From: Astrothelium macrocarpum
Taxonomy: Eukaryota; Ascomycota; Dothideomycetes; Trypetheliales; Trypetheliaceae
NCBI GenBank assembly: GCA_021030915.1
Contig: JAGEMR010000213.1
Coordinates: 1-33,332 of the forward strand
DNA: 33,332 nucleotides
Direction: 5' to 3'
Translations under genes and position numbers: made by a program
Shown: positions 1 through 10,033 of the stretch, in pieces
How the letters are laid out: each line of letters opens with the position of its first letter
How positions within the stretch are numbered: position 1 is the stretch's first letter
Notes under the pieces: model-generated
The model's database searches: none
Seen by the model: only the letters and a program-made list of their open reading frames with translations
What the model was told of the DNA's origin: nothing

Positions 1-519
1 TGAAAAAGAATAAAAGAATATTTAAAAGATATAATAATAAATTAAAAAATAAATTGAAATTGAATAAAAAATAGAATAAAAATATATTTATAAAAAAATT
101 TATTAATAATAAAAGAAAGAATAAATTATTCAATAATGATAAAAATAAAAAATAATTGAATAATGAATAATAAATAAATAATTAAAATTCGAATTATAAT
201 AAAATAAATGAAATTAATAAATTCAATAAAAAATATTAAATAAAATTCAGAATATTATATATATAAATAAAAAAATATTAAATAAAATAAAAATGATTTT
301 TTATTCAAATCATTCAGAATAATATTTATAAATTCTATTATATTATAAAAATCAAAATTAATAATTCAAATAAAATGTATAAATTAAAATTATTAATTAA
401 TTTTGATTTTATTTTATTATTTATTTTTATTATTGAGATAATTACATTCAAAGGTTTGGTGGTGAGAATTAATTCGCGTGTGCAGAAATGTGGGCCGTGC
501 AGAAGATGGCGTTGACTCC
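1..519 (-). mobile_element. Right end of an AT-collapsed pogo/Fot1-like DNA transposon (partial)
   Basis: The first 440 bases are almost pure A/T. From about 441 the composition returns to normal and the stretch ends in ACTCC at 515-519, followed by TA at 520-521. Read on the minus strand the end starts GGAGT and carries GCAC/CACAC blocks and then an ACCACCAAA motif. The complete element at 11713-13875 has the same layout at its right end, also followed by TA. By that comparison the transposase would run leftwards (minus strand), but no recognisable transposase residues survive. The element continues beyond the left edge. The pogo/Fot1 assignment is inferred from the TA flank, the end structure and similarity to the middle element. 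Confidence 0.7.
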
Positions 520-1051
520 TATGCAATTCTGTGCGTCCCATATGGAATCTCTCGACAACTCGCATACGTCCGAGGAGTATATGTGCGACCAGATTCGAAG
601 GAACCTTGGCTCCCTTCCAGACCTAAGCACGGTCTTACGATGACCTTGTCAATGATATGCTCACGGTATATGATGCACTCTACCTTTGACGCATGTGCAA
701 GCTTAAGCTTCCGCGCTTGTCTATTGGTATGATAGCTTCGCAACGGGCAATCTCCATAGGGGACCCAACACATGCGATGCCGATTTTCGCAGGCGGAGGG
801 GACGAGCATATTTTAATTGACGCCGTTCGATTAGCTTCCCTCGCCTCTGATATGGATGCGCATGAGAGATGGTAGAAGCGTGTTCAAACTTCGGAGATGA
901 GGTTTCCAAAGCTTTGTCCATCGATGAAAGAGTGAAGAGCGTTAGTAGAAGTGAGATACAAGGAACAGGAAAAGGCCTAAAAGAGGTAAGTCCGTCTTCT
1001 TTACTCTATATGTACCTTATAATAGCTGTTTGCAATGTGCAGATCTCCGAC
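520..1051. other. Region between transposon end and hydrolase gene; possible gene remnant
   Basis: No convincing gene. Base composition is normal and several short plus-strand reading frames look protein-like, for example around 693-875. At about 869-988 a frame ends with residues resembling the G-x-G-K-G-L opening of SET domains. It is followed by a good donor (GTAAGT) and a possible acceptor (TGCAG near 1040). Continuing the frame past the acceptor runs antisense into the hydrolase gene and looks like nothing known. It could be a truncated gene left beside the transposon; this is a guess from short motifs only. Confidence 0.2.
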
Positions 1052-2245
1052 TCAAAGATTGGATCTGATAATGTTAACTTCCGGAAACTCAATACTGGGA
1101 TCCTTGAAAAACGGTGCTACTTCTTGTCCCTTCAATACGTTTCCGAAAAAACCAGTGCACCATCTCCACAGCACATTCGTCATCTTCGCTCCCCCAATCG
1201 TTCCGATCACTTGTCCACTGGCCGGTGGAAGCGCGCCTCTCACATCCAAAAGATCCGCCGCCACAACCAGGTCTGTAAAAGAATCATGCGCCGTCCCATT
1301 AACGACCACCCACTCCTTACTCGACAACCAATTCGCCCACGACGCGTTGAAACTTTGCCCAACCCTGTTTCCCGAGGTCACACTGCCCTCACTCTCAAAT
1401 ACAAATACCGGCACCTTCACCGTCTTATTCAACACCTCTCCCACTAGCCTCCCGTCCATAGCCAAAGCTGCTACAACCCTCTCGTCCGTCGCAGCCGCCA
1501 AGATTGCCGTCGTGCCACCCAGCGAATGTCCCATCACTCCAGCCTTCACCTTTGTCCCATTCACCCCCGCAAACCCTTCCAACCCAGCTATGCTTCCTTG
1601 CTCCACGGCATCCAGCGCGCTCTGGACATCTGCGACTCTCAGCGGCGCAAGCACATCGCCGTTGATATAGTCCTGCTGCGCTATCGTGCCATTGCTCTGC
1701 TCCGGCGGGTAGTTATTGAAAGCAATCGTGCCGTCGGGGAACTCGACGATGGAGGCGTCGTAGGTGTGGTCGATGGCGATGACTGTGAAGCCCGAGCTGG
1801 CGATGGCGGTGAGGTAGGTTTGATATTCATACAAGCTTGAGTCGGCGCCGGGCGAGAAGATTATGAGCGGGGCGTGAGCGGCTGTGAGGAGGGAGGAGGA
1901 TGGCGAGGTGCAGTTTTGGAGGCGAAGACGGTAGATGGAGCCCGGCGGGACGTCGTAGCTGGTGGAGAGCTGGGTGTCGTAGAAAGAGAGGGTGACGGGT
2001 GGCATGTAGGGGATGTTGGTTTGAGAAGGGCAGGTGAAGTCGAGAGTCAAGATGGGGGCGTACGTGTTGAATAGGAGGCGTCGGAGCTGCGGAGTGGGGG
2101 CAAGGGTATCATTACGGGACGTTTGGAGGACGTGTGTAGTTATGGAGATGGGATAGGGACCGAGCTCGTCGGGGATGGTTGTAAGATTCGAGGCGAGCGC
2201 AAGAGGAGAGACGCTGAAAGCGAGAAAGCCAAGGAAAAGATGCAT
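1052..2245 (-). CDS. Secreted PAF-acetylhydrolase-like alpha/beta hydrolase
   Basis: Intronless, 397 aa from the chosen start. An in-frame ATG 17 codons upstream (2296) exists, but starting at 2245 places a clean signal peptide at the N-terminus (MHLFLGFLAF, then a small-residue cleavage region near residues 18-19), so secretion is likely. The nucleophile elbow G-H-S-L-G-G puts the catalytic Ser at about 241. Asp 264 (in A-M-D-G-R) and His 320 (in G-T-A-H-D-S) are in the right order to complete the triad. A P-G-A-D block near 132-135 fits the oxyanion region of the platelet-activating-factor acetylhydrolase isoform II family. Several N-x-S/T sites fit an extracellular protein. The family hydrolyses short acyl esters, for example on phospholipids; the real substrate here is unknown. 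The gene stands alone between transposon debris and a long spacer. Confidence 0.85.
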   Translation of the reverse strand: MHLFLGFLAFSVSPLALASNLTTIPDELGPYPISITTHVLQTSRNDTLAPTPQLRRLLFNTYAPILTLDFTCPSQTNIPYMPPVTLSFYDTQLSTSYDVPPGSIYRLRLQNCTSPSSSLLTAAHAPLIIFSPGADSSLYEYQTYLTAIASSGFTVIAIDHTYDASIVEFPDGTIAFNNYPPEQSNGTIAQQDYINGDVLAPLRVADVQSALDAVEQGSIAGLEGFAGVNGTKVKAGVMGHSLGGTTAILAAATDERVVAALAMDGRLVGEVLNKTVKVPVFVFESEGSVTSGNRVGQSFNASWANWLSSKEWVVVNGTAHDSFTDLVVAADLLDVRGALPPASGQVIGTIGGAKMTNVLWRWCTGFFGNVLKGQEVAPFFKDPSIEFPEVNIIRSNL

Positions 2246-4030
2246 TATTGCGGATGAATCTGTATGATTGAATCTCGAGACAAGAGAGAAAGACATTCAA
2301 CTTATATGAAGAGAGGAAACTTACATTGCGTATGTCACTCAATGCTCGCTAGAAATTTTTATTTCATACCCGATACCAAATGCATGGATGCTGTACGATC
2401 GCCACGAGTCATGCAACAGTAATGGATATCGAAGCACATTGAAGGGGGAGGCTGTGTAGCTGGCCTTCATTTTAGCTCTCACGTTCTCGAAGACGGCGGC
2501 GAAGGACAGCACGCTATATTCCGAAAAGCCGAGCAAAAGGACTACAATTTCAAGGCATTCAACGCCAACATAGAGGAGGATCAAATATCTTATTTCGCAA
2601 AGGCATGTTGTAGCATTATCTCCCGGAATCGAGAACATGGCTTCATACCTATTTGGGATAAATGAACTTCTTCGTGAGATATGATTGGCGCATTCCCATA
2701 TGCAACGGTTTCATACCTCCAAGCTAACGCAAGCCTAACTGCATTTGCCATAAATCTTTATAACATCTTTTCTCGCCCTCCGGACTTTTCATCTCACTGC
2801 TTCCAGAAAAATTTTACTTCTTCGGTCTCGGCTCCTGTAAAAGTATTGACGATTCTGTAGGACACTTCCGCGGCCCCAGCTCCGTGGACGCAATTGGTTT
2901 AATGTACAAGGGTGCAAATGAAGATTGAGATGGCGCCTGAAACTGTACCGGCAACCTCGATAGCAGACATGCTGCTTGTGAAAAGAAGATCCCCACGGAT
3001 TAGGATCAATGTAAAACTTAGAGTGAATTGAGCTCTGCTGCGACTCGACTAATAAATGTTTGTTCAACACAAAAAAGCGTCCTGTTGGTCAGCGAAACAG
3101 GATTTGATTGAGATCTACCAACAAAATAAAATGAGTCTAATGATGACTAGTCGCAGTGGTGGCTGAGGTACAGGCCAACGGTGTGATGGATGGTGCAGCA
3201 GAAATCTAAGAGATGGTTCGGTGAGCAAAAGATGAGCGCTGGTCCTGGTCTAAAACAAGGCCTTGCTCAGACAAAGATCACGATAGAGCTAGGACTCTTG
3301 AAGTTTCCCATGTGAACGCAGCTAACGCTCAGCGAGCAAGCTTGGTCTAGAGTATCGGGTTTTCACTAACGCTCTGTGCTGTGAGGGTAATTTGACGCGG
3401 GACTCGCCCTTCTCCTATCACCCAATCCATCTAGCCATATTTACTGCTGCCTAAGTAGTTTAATGAATGTGGACCCGTTTCGCTGGAAAATGATTGCTTC
3501 AGCAGCATGAGCCCGTAGTGAGTATATTCGATTGCGAGCACATACCTCTTTTGTGCGGTTCCATAGTGTTTCTTTTTGATACGTCTGTCACCTCAAAGGT
3601 AGAACGCGACGGATATGGTATATCCAGCTAGTTCTTGATAAAAATCCTTGTTTCAAAGAACTTTGGTGACTATGTGAGATTTTCGAACGGAGTTTAGCCT
3701 TAATCAAATCACAGCCATCAAGGGGCTTGCATGGACCGCCGACTGGTTGAACCTTTGATGGAAGGAGGAGCGGATACTTGTAAAACCCAGAAGAGACATG
3801 TAATTCATCCATGTACGCTTATTGGAGCTCGAGAGCACAAGTTTTGGTCAGGATGTTGAACTTCTACGTAGAGAGCAAAATGCATTGAGAGGAAAGTAGC
3901 ATACACACCATGCCTAACTATTGAACCCGCGATCCTATGTTGGATGCATACCCCGATGCAACCTCCGTGCTATATGTACACACCAAAAGAAATCGATACG
4001 CCTGCAAGATCTTAGCTGCCATCACAAACC
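2246..4030. other. Intergenic, about 1.8 kb
   Basis: Contains the 5' leader of the hydrolase and the 3' flank of AFG3. Open frames here are short (under 100 codons), overlap each other and show no recognisable domain. No RNA gene or repeat was recognised. Confidence 0.6.
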
Positions 4031-6827
4031 CTATGATTGTCTAATATCTCTAAACACGGTTGGCGCTGGCGCTGGCGTTCCTGGTGTTGGCGGAAGACCC
4101 TGTGGTTCAGTAGTAGGCGGTACTCCTGAACCAGGGCCCTCTCTATCACCTCTGCTTCCAAAGTACTTTGCGAATTCGCCCTTGTCTTCGAATGGTCGGG
4201 GACCAAGAAGTCGGATTAAATCATCTCTCGTGAGCATCTCTTTCCTCAACAACTCTTCAGCGACGATGCCAATTTCTTTTTTCTTCTCCACTAGGAGATC
4301 TTTGCATTGTGTGTAGGCCTCATCGACGATACGGCGAACTTCAGAGTCAATGTTCTTGGCTGTCTCTTCAGAAAATGGCTTGTGTAGCTGTTGCTGGGAT
4401 TCATCGTCAAAGTAGAGGTATCCGATCTTATTTGACATACCCCATTTGGTGACCATGGCAGTTGCCATACGTGTTACCTTATTGAAATCATCGGAAGCAC
4501 CGCTTGTTACAGTGTCAAAGTGTAGTTCCTCACTGACCCGACCAGCAAGCGTCATGGCCATGCGGTCCATGAGTTGGTGTACATTCATGAGATACGTGTC
4601 GCCTGAAGGGAGATACTGTGCGTAGCCCAGTGCGCCTTGTCCACGAGGGATGATGCTGACTTTGAGAAGTGGATCAGCATACTTGAAAAACCATCCGCAA
4701 ATGGCGTGACCGGCTTCGTGGTATGCGACAACGCGTTTCTCCTCGGGGGAAAGAACGAGGGACTTCTTTTCCAGACCGCCAATAACGCGTTCGATGGCTG
4801 TTTCGAAATGCGTCATTGTGACAGAGTCGGCATTGTTTCGGGCAGCTACAAAAGTAAGTCAGCAAAGTTCGGGGTTCATGAAGACTGATAGTGAAGAACT
4901 TACCGATAAGGGCAGCTTCATTAACACAGTTGGCAATGTCTGCACCGGAGAAGCCAGGTGTGAGAGATGCAAGCCGTCCTTTTAAGTATTCGATATCTTC
5001 CCCGGTAACGATCTTCCTAAGGTGTACTCCGAAGATTTGTTTTCGTCCTTCCATTGTAGGCCTATCAATTGCGATGTGTCGATCAAATCTTCCAGGTCGC
5101 ATCAATGCTTTGTCAAGAACATCCGGCCTATTTGTACCTGCAAGTACTACGACTTGCTCCGATGTATTGAAACCATCCATTTCGGTTAAAATCTGATTCA
5201 ATGTCGCTTCTCTCTCGTCGTTACCACCTCCCCAGTTTTGTTTGGCCCTTGATTTGCCAATGGCGTCAATCTCATCAACGAATATAATGCAAGGCGTGTT
5301 CTTTCTTGCGGTAGCAAAGAGATCGCGTACTCGTGAAGCACCAACTCCCACGAACATTTCTACGAACTCGGAACCGCTGACGCTGAAAAATGGTACGGAC
5401 GACTCGCCTGCAGTTGCTTTCGCCAGCAATGTCTTGCCCGTACCAGGTGGTCCCGAAAGGATCGCGCCTCGTGGGATCTTTGCTCCAAGCTTTTGATACA
5501 TTCCTGGCTCTTTCAAGAAACTAACGAACTCCATGATCTCTTGCTTGGCTTCGTCCATGCCAGCGACATCGGCGAATTTGACTTTGACGTCGGTTTCATG
5601 GTTAAATTTCTTCGCACGGCTACGCATCATACCGAAGATACCACCAGGACCGCCTTGCCCACCAGCTCCGCCCGAGGCACGGCGGAATAGCCAGAATGTG
5701 GAGCCGACAAGAAGCAATGTAGGTCCGATTGACAAGAATGCATTTAACCAAGAGCCTTCCTCATGGTATGCGATTGGTATTCGTTCCGAGCCTGGAATTC
5801 CCAATTCAATTTGTGCTTCGTCAAGGCGGCGCTCAAATGCCTCTACAGAGCCAATGCTGAAATAGTAGTAGAAATTTGATTGTGCACCGGGCGATTCTGG
5901 ATAAGCAGCAGAGGTCGCAGATTGGTTGAGGTAGACACGGACGCGATGACCATTGATGACTATGAGCTTTTCAACTAAACCTTTGTCCAGGAAGGTTTGA
6001 CGGAATTCTTGCCAAGTTATTTCTCGAGAATTCTCCCCAGGCACGACCATTCGATATAGAAGATATGTAATGAATGCAGAGACTAGGAATGATCCGTTAT
6101 CGAGCTTGAAATCAAAGTTGCGAGAACCCTGATCTTGCTTCTTTTTGCTGTCTTGCTTGTTGCTTCGCTCCCGTGGGCCTGGATCATGTGCACCACTCTT
6201 TTGTTCTGGCTTTTTGAAGGCTTCTGCAGTATCTCGTTCAGCTGCATCCCTAGCCATCTTGGTGGTCATGCGGACAAGCTTGGCAGCAGTGATGAGGTCC
6301 AAGCTTTGCCCAGCTTGGAGCTTATTCATGATTTCCCTTACATCGGCAGGTATTCCTTGCTTCTTAATGTCTGCAAATGCGCGCTCTAGTAACTCGACTT
6401 GTTGAGAAGGCATGCCCTGCCGTAGGGTGTTCATAAGGTCATCAAGGGCTTTGAGCTCTTCTGAGGAGAGATTTGCCGTCTGTGGTTGTGCGCCATCTTG
6501 TTGTTCACCCTTGGGTTCTGGCGAAACCGGGCTTTTATTGTTGTAGAGACCTTCGAAGCCAGGCGCTGCTTTGCCTGGTGTTTTATCCTTCCCTTCTACT
6601 GCCTTCTGCGATTCCTCATCTTTTTTCTTCTGCTTGCCTTTGCCCTTGGGATCTTTCGGATCCTCAGGCTGGACTGTAGCGTACGTTCGAGATTTCTGAT
6701 TCGGAGCGTATGCAAGTCTTGAAAATGTTGGGGGGGCCCTGGAGGGGTGACTCGAGCGCGAAGTAAACTCAGTGGTGGTTCTGGCGATTCGCGTGATCGA
6801 GGTCGTTCGTCTCAGGAAAATGGACAT
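4031..6827 (-). CDS. AFG3: Mitochondrial m-AAA protease subunit (Afg3-like), 2 exons
   Basis: Exons 6827-4904 and 4845-4031 are joined across a 58-bp intron (GTAAGT...TTGTAG, 4846-4903), giving 912 aa; both pieces stay in frame. Order of parts: a basic, Ser/Thr/Arg-rich mitochondrial presequence (1 to about 50), a charged linker, membrane segments at about 246-262 and 361-381 flanking the FtsH-extracellular domain, an AAA module with Walker A GPPGTGKT (459-466) and Walker B IIFVDEID (514-521), and the M41 zinc-protease motif HEAGH (684-688). It would sit in the mitochondrial inner membrane as an ATP-driven hexamer, usually with Yta12, degrading membrane proteins and maturing substrates such as ribosomal protein bL32m (yeast knowledge). 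The stretches around LGAKIPRGAILSG, ALMRPGRFDRHI and HFETAIERVI resemble Afg3 more than Yta12. The C-terminus is Pro/Gly-rich. No defect is visible. Confidence 0.95.
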
Positions 6828-8047
6828 TGTTTGGAAAGAAAGAGTGTCAGCGACGCATCAAATAACAGCGACCGTTGGCGATATTGGTAGGCCCCCGACG
6901 AACTTGAAGGAAAACGACGACAAGAAAAAGGATAAGATGGCAAATTGACTTCAAGTCAAGAAGTCCTGTTGTATGACGGTTACTTCGGAGCTTGAGGCGC
7001 CGATCTCCGGGCTGGGGCGCACTTAACCACATGCACCACAGAATTTGCTGGACGCGCTTTGGGGAATCATTATTCGAATTGATAGCCAGAGTTCTCAAGC
7101 CTTCGTCCTAGCTATTGATCAAAGCTCGTGGCTGCTTACCTTCCGTTGACTGTCTTTTCAATGGTCGGGCTTTTATACAAATTCAGAAGTATACCCTGCT
7201 TGCAAGTCAGCTATGTCATGAACTACAAACAATGTATTAGATATCAGTACAAATTTGTTTTAGATACGTTTTCTTGCCCTAAACCAATTTGATGAATCTA
7301 AACTGCCTTGAAATATTAAGAATCACTAAAATAATGGCCGAACAAAATCTGCTTTATGGACTCTAGGAGACTGGCTCACTTACCATAGCAAACAAGGATT
7401 TGGCGTCCGCCAGTAACTCTCTTTGATGGTACGGCCGCGGCTGCTAATGGTGCTAGTTCCAAGACACCATCCGTGATACCAAAGAGAACTGCTACCAGGA
7501 GCTGTAGCAAGGGATAACGTAGACGGAAAGAGAATCAATTCGCCAAACATTCGTCATGGAAATCCCCAACGCAATTGAAAACCAAGAAAGGAGTTGTCCC
7601 ATTTTTTGACATATGTCCACAAAGCTGATGCTCCGAACTATTGTAGGTCTCTCGAACAGTTGTGTAATAACTCATGATATTTCTTAGTGCACCTCCTGCT
7701 ACCGTATTTTAACACATGAGTTGGAAATCCGTGACACCAACGAGAACTCAAAAATTCCAGTCAAAGTTTCAAATTTCTAACGATCTTCGACCATTTGTGA
7801 CTTCCGTCCAAACCCCTCGAAAAAGGGGGTTGAAATCCACAATTAGGGGCTCATCACCAACACTATTTCCGAACGCCATTTCAAACTGGGTGCGGACGGA
7901 TTTTGAGCCCTTCTGTCGGTCATATATGAGTGGCTCCTCGTAGCTTCGAGACATGAGTGACTCGCCGTAGCTTCGACGTGTAAGACACTTCCACTCTATC
8001 GACCCCGAATCCGTTCCGAAATCGATGTAACGGTACATCACAAGACA
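6828..8047. other. Intergenic, about 1.2 kb, upstream of AFG3
   Basis: Holds the AFG3 promoter and the 3' flank of the F-box gene. No frame has recognisable protein features. A small imperfect hairpin (CCCC...GGGG) lies near 7815-7833, and a 27-bp tandem pair is listed separately. Confidence 0.55.
7926..7979. repeat. Two-copy 27-bp imperfect tandem repeat
   Basis: Unit 1 is 7926-7952 and unit 2 is 7953-7979. Both begin ATGAGTG and share CGTAGCTTCGA near the end, with about six mismatches. It lies about 70 bp past the stop of the F-box gene. No function is apparent. Confidence 0.7.
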
Positions 8048-9241
8048 CTATGGCCATTCTTGTTTCCAGCGCACGCTTCCAAGGCCAGCTTCTTCGAATT
8101 TGGCGGCTGGCCAAAGCTCAATGCAATACTCCGATGAGCAGTACATGCAACTGTGAATATATGACAACCAAGGCCATTTGGCACGTTTCTTTAGCGGAAT
8201 CTCCCATGCGGATGCCACAGTCTTGAGGGCCCAATCTTCGATGCAACGTCCCAATGCAAAAGGAGTATGGAAATGCCCACAAGAAGGAAACATGCTGTCT
8301 TTAAATATAAGCCAAGTATCAGACGTAACCAGTGAATCTTCATCCTGATATTTGCCGCTGATGGGTAGAATTAGTTCTTCGCGCATCATCAACCTCCCGT
8401 TAGCTGTGATCAAGCTTTTCACCCGGAAATCCCAAAAGAAAGGGTTGTTGGGAGCCGATCGTTCTTCGATATTCAAGTATGCTAACGTGACACCGTGTCT
8501 TAGGGAGTATTGGCTCCCAACCATAACGAAATCGAAAAGTCCCCGAGGAACCAAAAACTTAATCCTCTCATGTTTTCTCTCCCAAGGATTCCAGGAACAA
8601 TCGGGATGAAACGCGGTCAATTTAACCACGGATTCTTCCTTGGAATTTTTGCAACCGCAGTCAGGACCGAAAACACTTCTTTTATTGTAACTGAGTCTCA
8701 CACTATCCTTATAGAAATGACAACAGGCTGGGCATAAAGTCTCCGTGGGGTGTAGTCGTTCTGAAAGCACTTGCACAAGTGCTACTTGCCCCTTTCGATC
8801 TTTTCGGGCCTTTACTAAATATTGGTCTCCCAGGAAGGCCAGCATGGGTTTGCAAGTTAGCGAGAACAATGCCTTTGAAGTTGGTGGGAGCTTCTCAATA
8901 ATCAGGTACAATATCTCAAGCGGAATCTTTGTCACTAGCCGCGACTGTCCTTGGTAGAGCGGAGATTGCACCAGTTGGAGTATTTGTGGTTTTCTTGGTA
9001 ACAAATTTTGCTGCTGTGTATTCAACATTCCTTTGTTTAGTTGCTCTGATTCAAGGTGCGGCTTGTCTTGTTGCTTAAAACCAACGCGCATTCGGGCTGT
9101 TTGCTCTGATATGCAATGTACTCTGCTGCGCTGCGCCGGTCCAAAGAAAATTGTTCCTGGTTGCGCTGGACTAGGATCCACGACATCTCGCCGGTCTGAT
9201 TCGATACATGCTTCCTTGCATTGCCCTGGCTCAGAGTCCAT
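8048..9241 (-). CDS. F-box protein with N-terminal 10-residue repeats
   Basis: Single open frame of 397 aa from the first ATG after a stop. Residues 103-142 (I-P-L-E-I-L-Y-L-I-I-E-K-L-P then L-F-S-L-T-C-K-P) match the fungal F-box pattern, which binds Skp1 and recruits substrates to SCF ubiquitin ligases. The rest, with several Cys/Trp residues, is unlike any repeat substrate-binding domain I know, so the target is unknown. The first ~70 residues are degenerate 10-residue units, several with E-S-E/D or S-E-Q, encoded by the 30-bp tandem repeat listed separately. The ATG falls inside that array, so the N-terminus may once have been longer, or an upstream exon may be missing from this model. 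An upstream minus-strand frame at 9454-9816 is a candidate exon but no splice fits cleanly. Confidence 0.75.
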   Translation of the reverse strand: MDSEPGQCKEACIESDRRDVVDPSPAQPGTIFFGPAQRSRVHCISEQTARMRVGFKQQDKPHLESEQLNKGMLNTQQQNLLPRKPQILQLVQSPLYQGQSRLVTKIPLEILYLIIEKLPPTSKALFSLTCKPMLAFLGDQYLVKARKDRKGQVALVQVLSERLHPTETLCPACCHFYKDSVRLSYNKRSVFGPDCGCKNSKEESVVKLTAFHPDCSWNPWERKHERIKFLVPRGLFDFVMVGSQYSLRHGVTLAYLNIEERSAPNNPFFWDFRVKSLITANGRLMMREELILPISGKYQDEDSLVTSDTWLIFKDSMFPSCGHFHTPFALGRCIEDWALKTVASAWEIPLKKRAKWPWLSYIHSCMYCSSEYCIELWPAAKFEEAGLGSVRWKQEWP

Positions 9242-9400
9242 TGCGCTTGATGCCTCTGATTCAAAATCAATCTCTTCCGGTCACGCTGAAATAGAAATCA
9301 GTTCCTACCGTTGTCGTGATTCAGAGTATATCCCATCCAGTTACTCTATTGCGATGTTCGAGTTATTCGATTGCTTTCGCGCAAGCTGCTCTTGCTCTGT
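9011..9400. repeat. Degenerate 30-bp-period tandem repeat, about 13 units
   Basis: Cutting the plus strand every 30 bases from 9011 lines up units whose first dozen bases vary around TTGCTCTGATTC. Clear members begin at 9041, 9101, 9161, 9191, 9221, 9251 and 9311. No unit is longer or shorter than 30, so the period is 10 codons. On the minus strand the units are read as 10-residue repeats in the frame of the F-box gene, and the same register continues upstream of its ATG through three stop codons (in units 9281, 9311 and 9341). The array is old and diverged. Confidence 0.8.
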
Positions 9401-10033
9401 CCTAGATTTGAGCTCGTCTTACTCCTTTCCTCTGACTCTAAATTGCTATCGTTTCATCGCTGGGGATATTCACGTTCGATTTCGAGTGACGTTCGAATGA
9501 CACGGACTTTCGCAATGAGATCTTCGCTAATATCTGGGCGATTTGTAGGAGTTATCTTGAAATCGCTGAGCCGGTTCATGAACAAAGCTTTGATGAACAT
9601 CATGTTCGGGGCGAGGGGCGAATTATAGCTGGAAACCTGTTGAGATGACTCAATATCTGGGTGTGTGCGTAGTGAGGACCAGATTTTTGAGTTAAAAGCA
9701 TAAACACTAAAGTAGAGGACCGAAGCGTGGGAAGAGTACCGAACATGAAAATTACCACAGTATTGAGATGTTATGAGCTGATCAACAACAGACTTAAGGT
9801 ACCTCAACTTTGTCAAGGGTAGGAAGATTGCTGAAGATGACGTCTGACTACGAACGTGGAACTACTTCGGAATAATGAGTGTATTTTATCTTGATCTCAG
9901 TTTCTTCTATTAATGGTATTCTTTTCGTGGTAGTCCCGTTTGAGGGAATGCCTAGGACTGCTTGATTCATGCCATTACAAATTCCTTACTGCGCAATCAG
10001 TCGCGAAAATTCGGAAACCTTTCCCATCCGCAC
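9401..10033. other. Spacer upstream of the F-box gene
   Basis: The minus-strand frame 9454-9816 (120 codons) reads protein-like near its end, with a P-D-I-S-E-D-L-I stretch followed by a charged helix-like segment. It could be an upstream exon of the F-box gene. No family was recognised and I could not find a frame-keeping splice, so it is not called as a gene. Confidence 0.3.

Noticed and set aside
2339..2638. 99-codon hydrophobic minus-strand frame upstream of the hydrolase
   Set aside because: No recognisable start context, family or splice partner; it overlaps other random frames.
9011..9400. CRISPR-like array because of the regular 30-bp period
   Set aside because: Units are contiguous with no unique spacers, are diverged, and the period is a coding 10-codon repeat in a eukaryotic gene.
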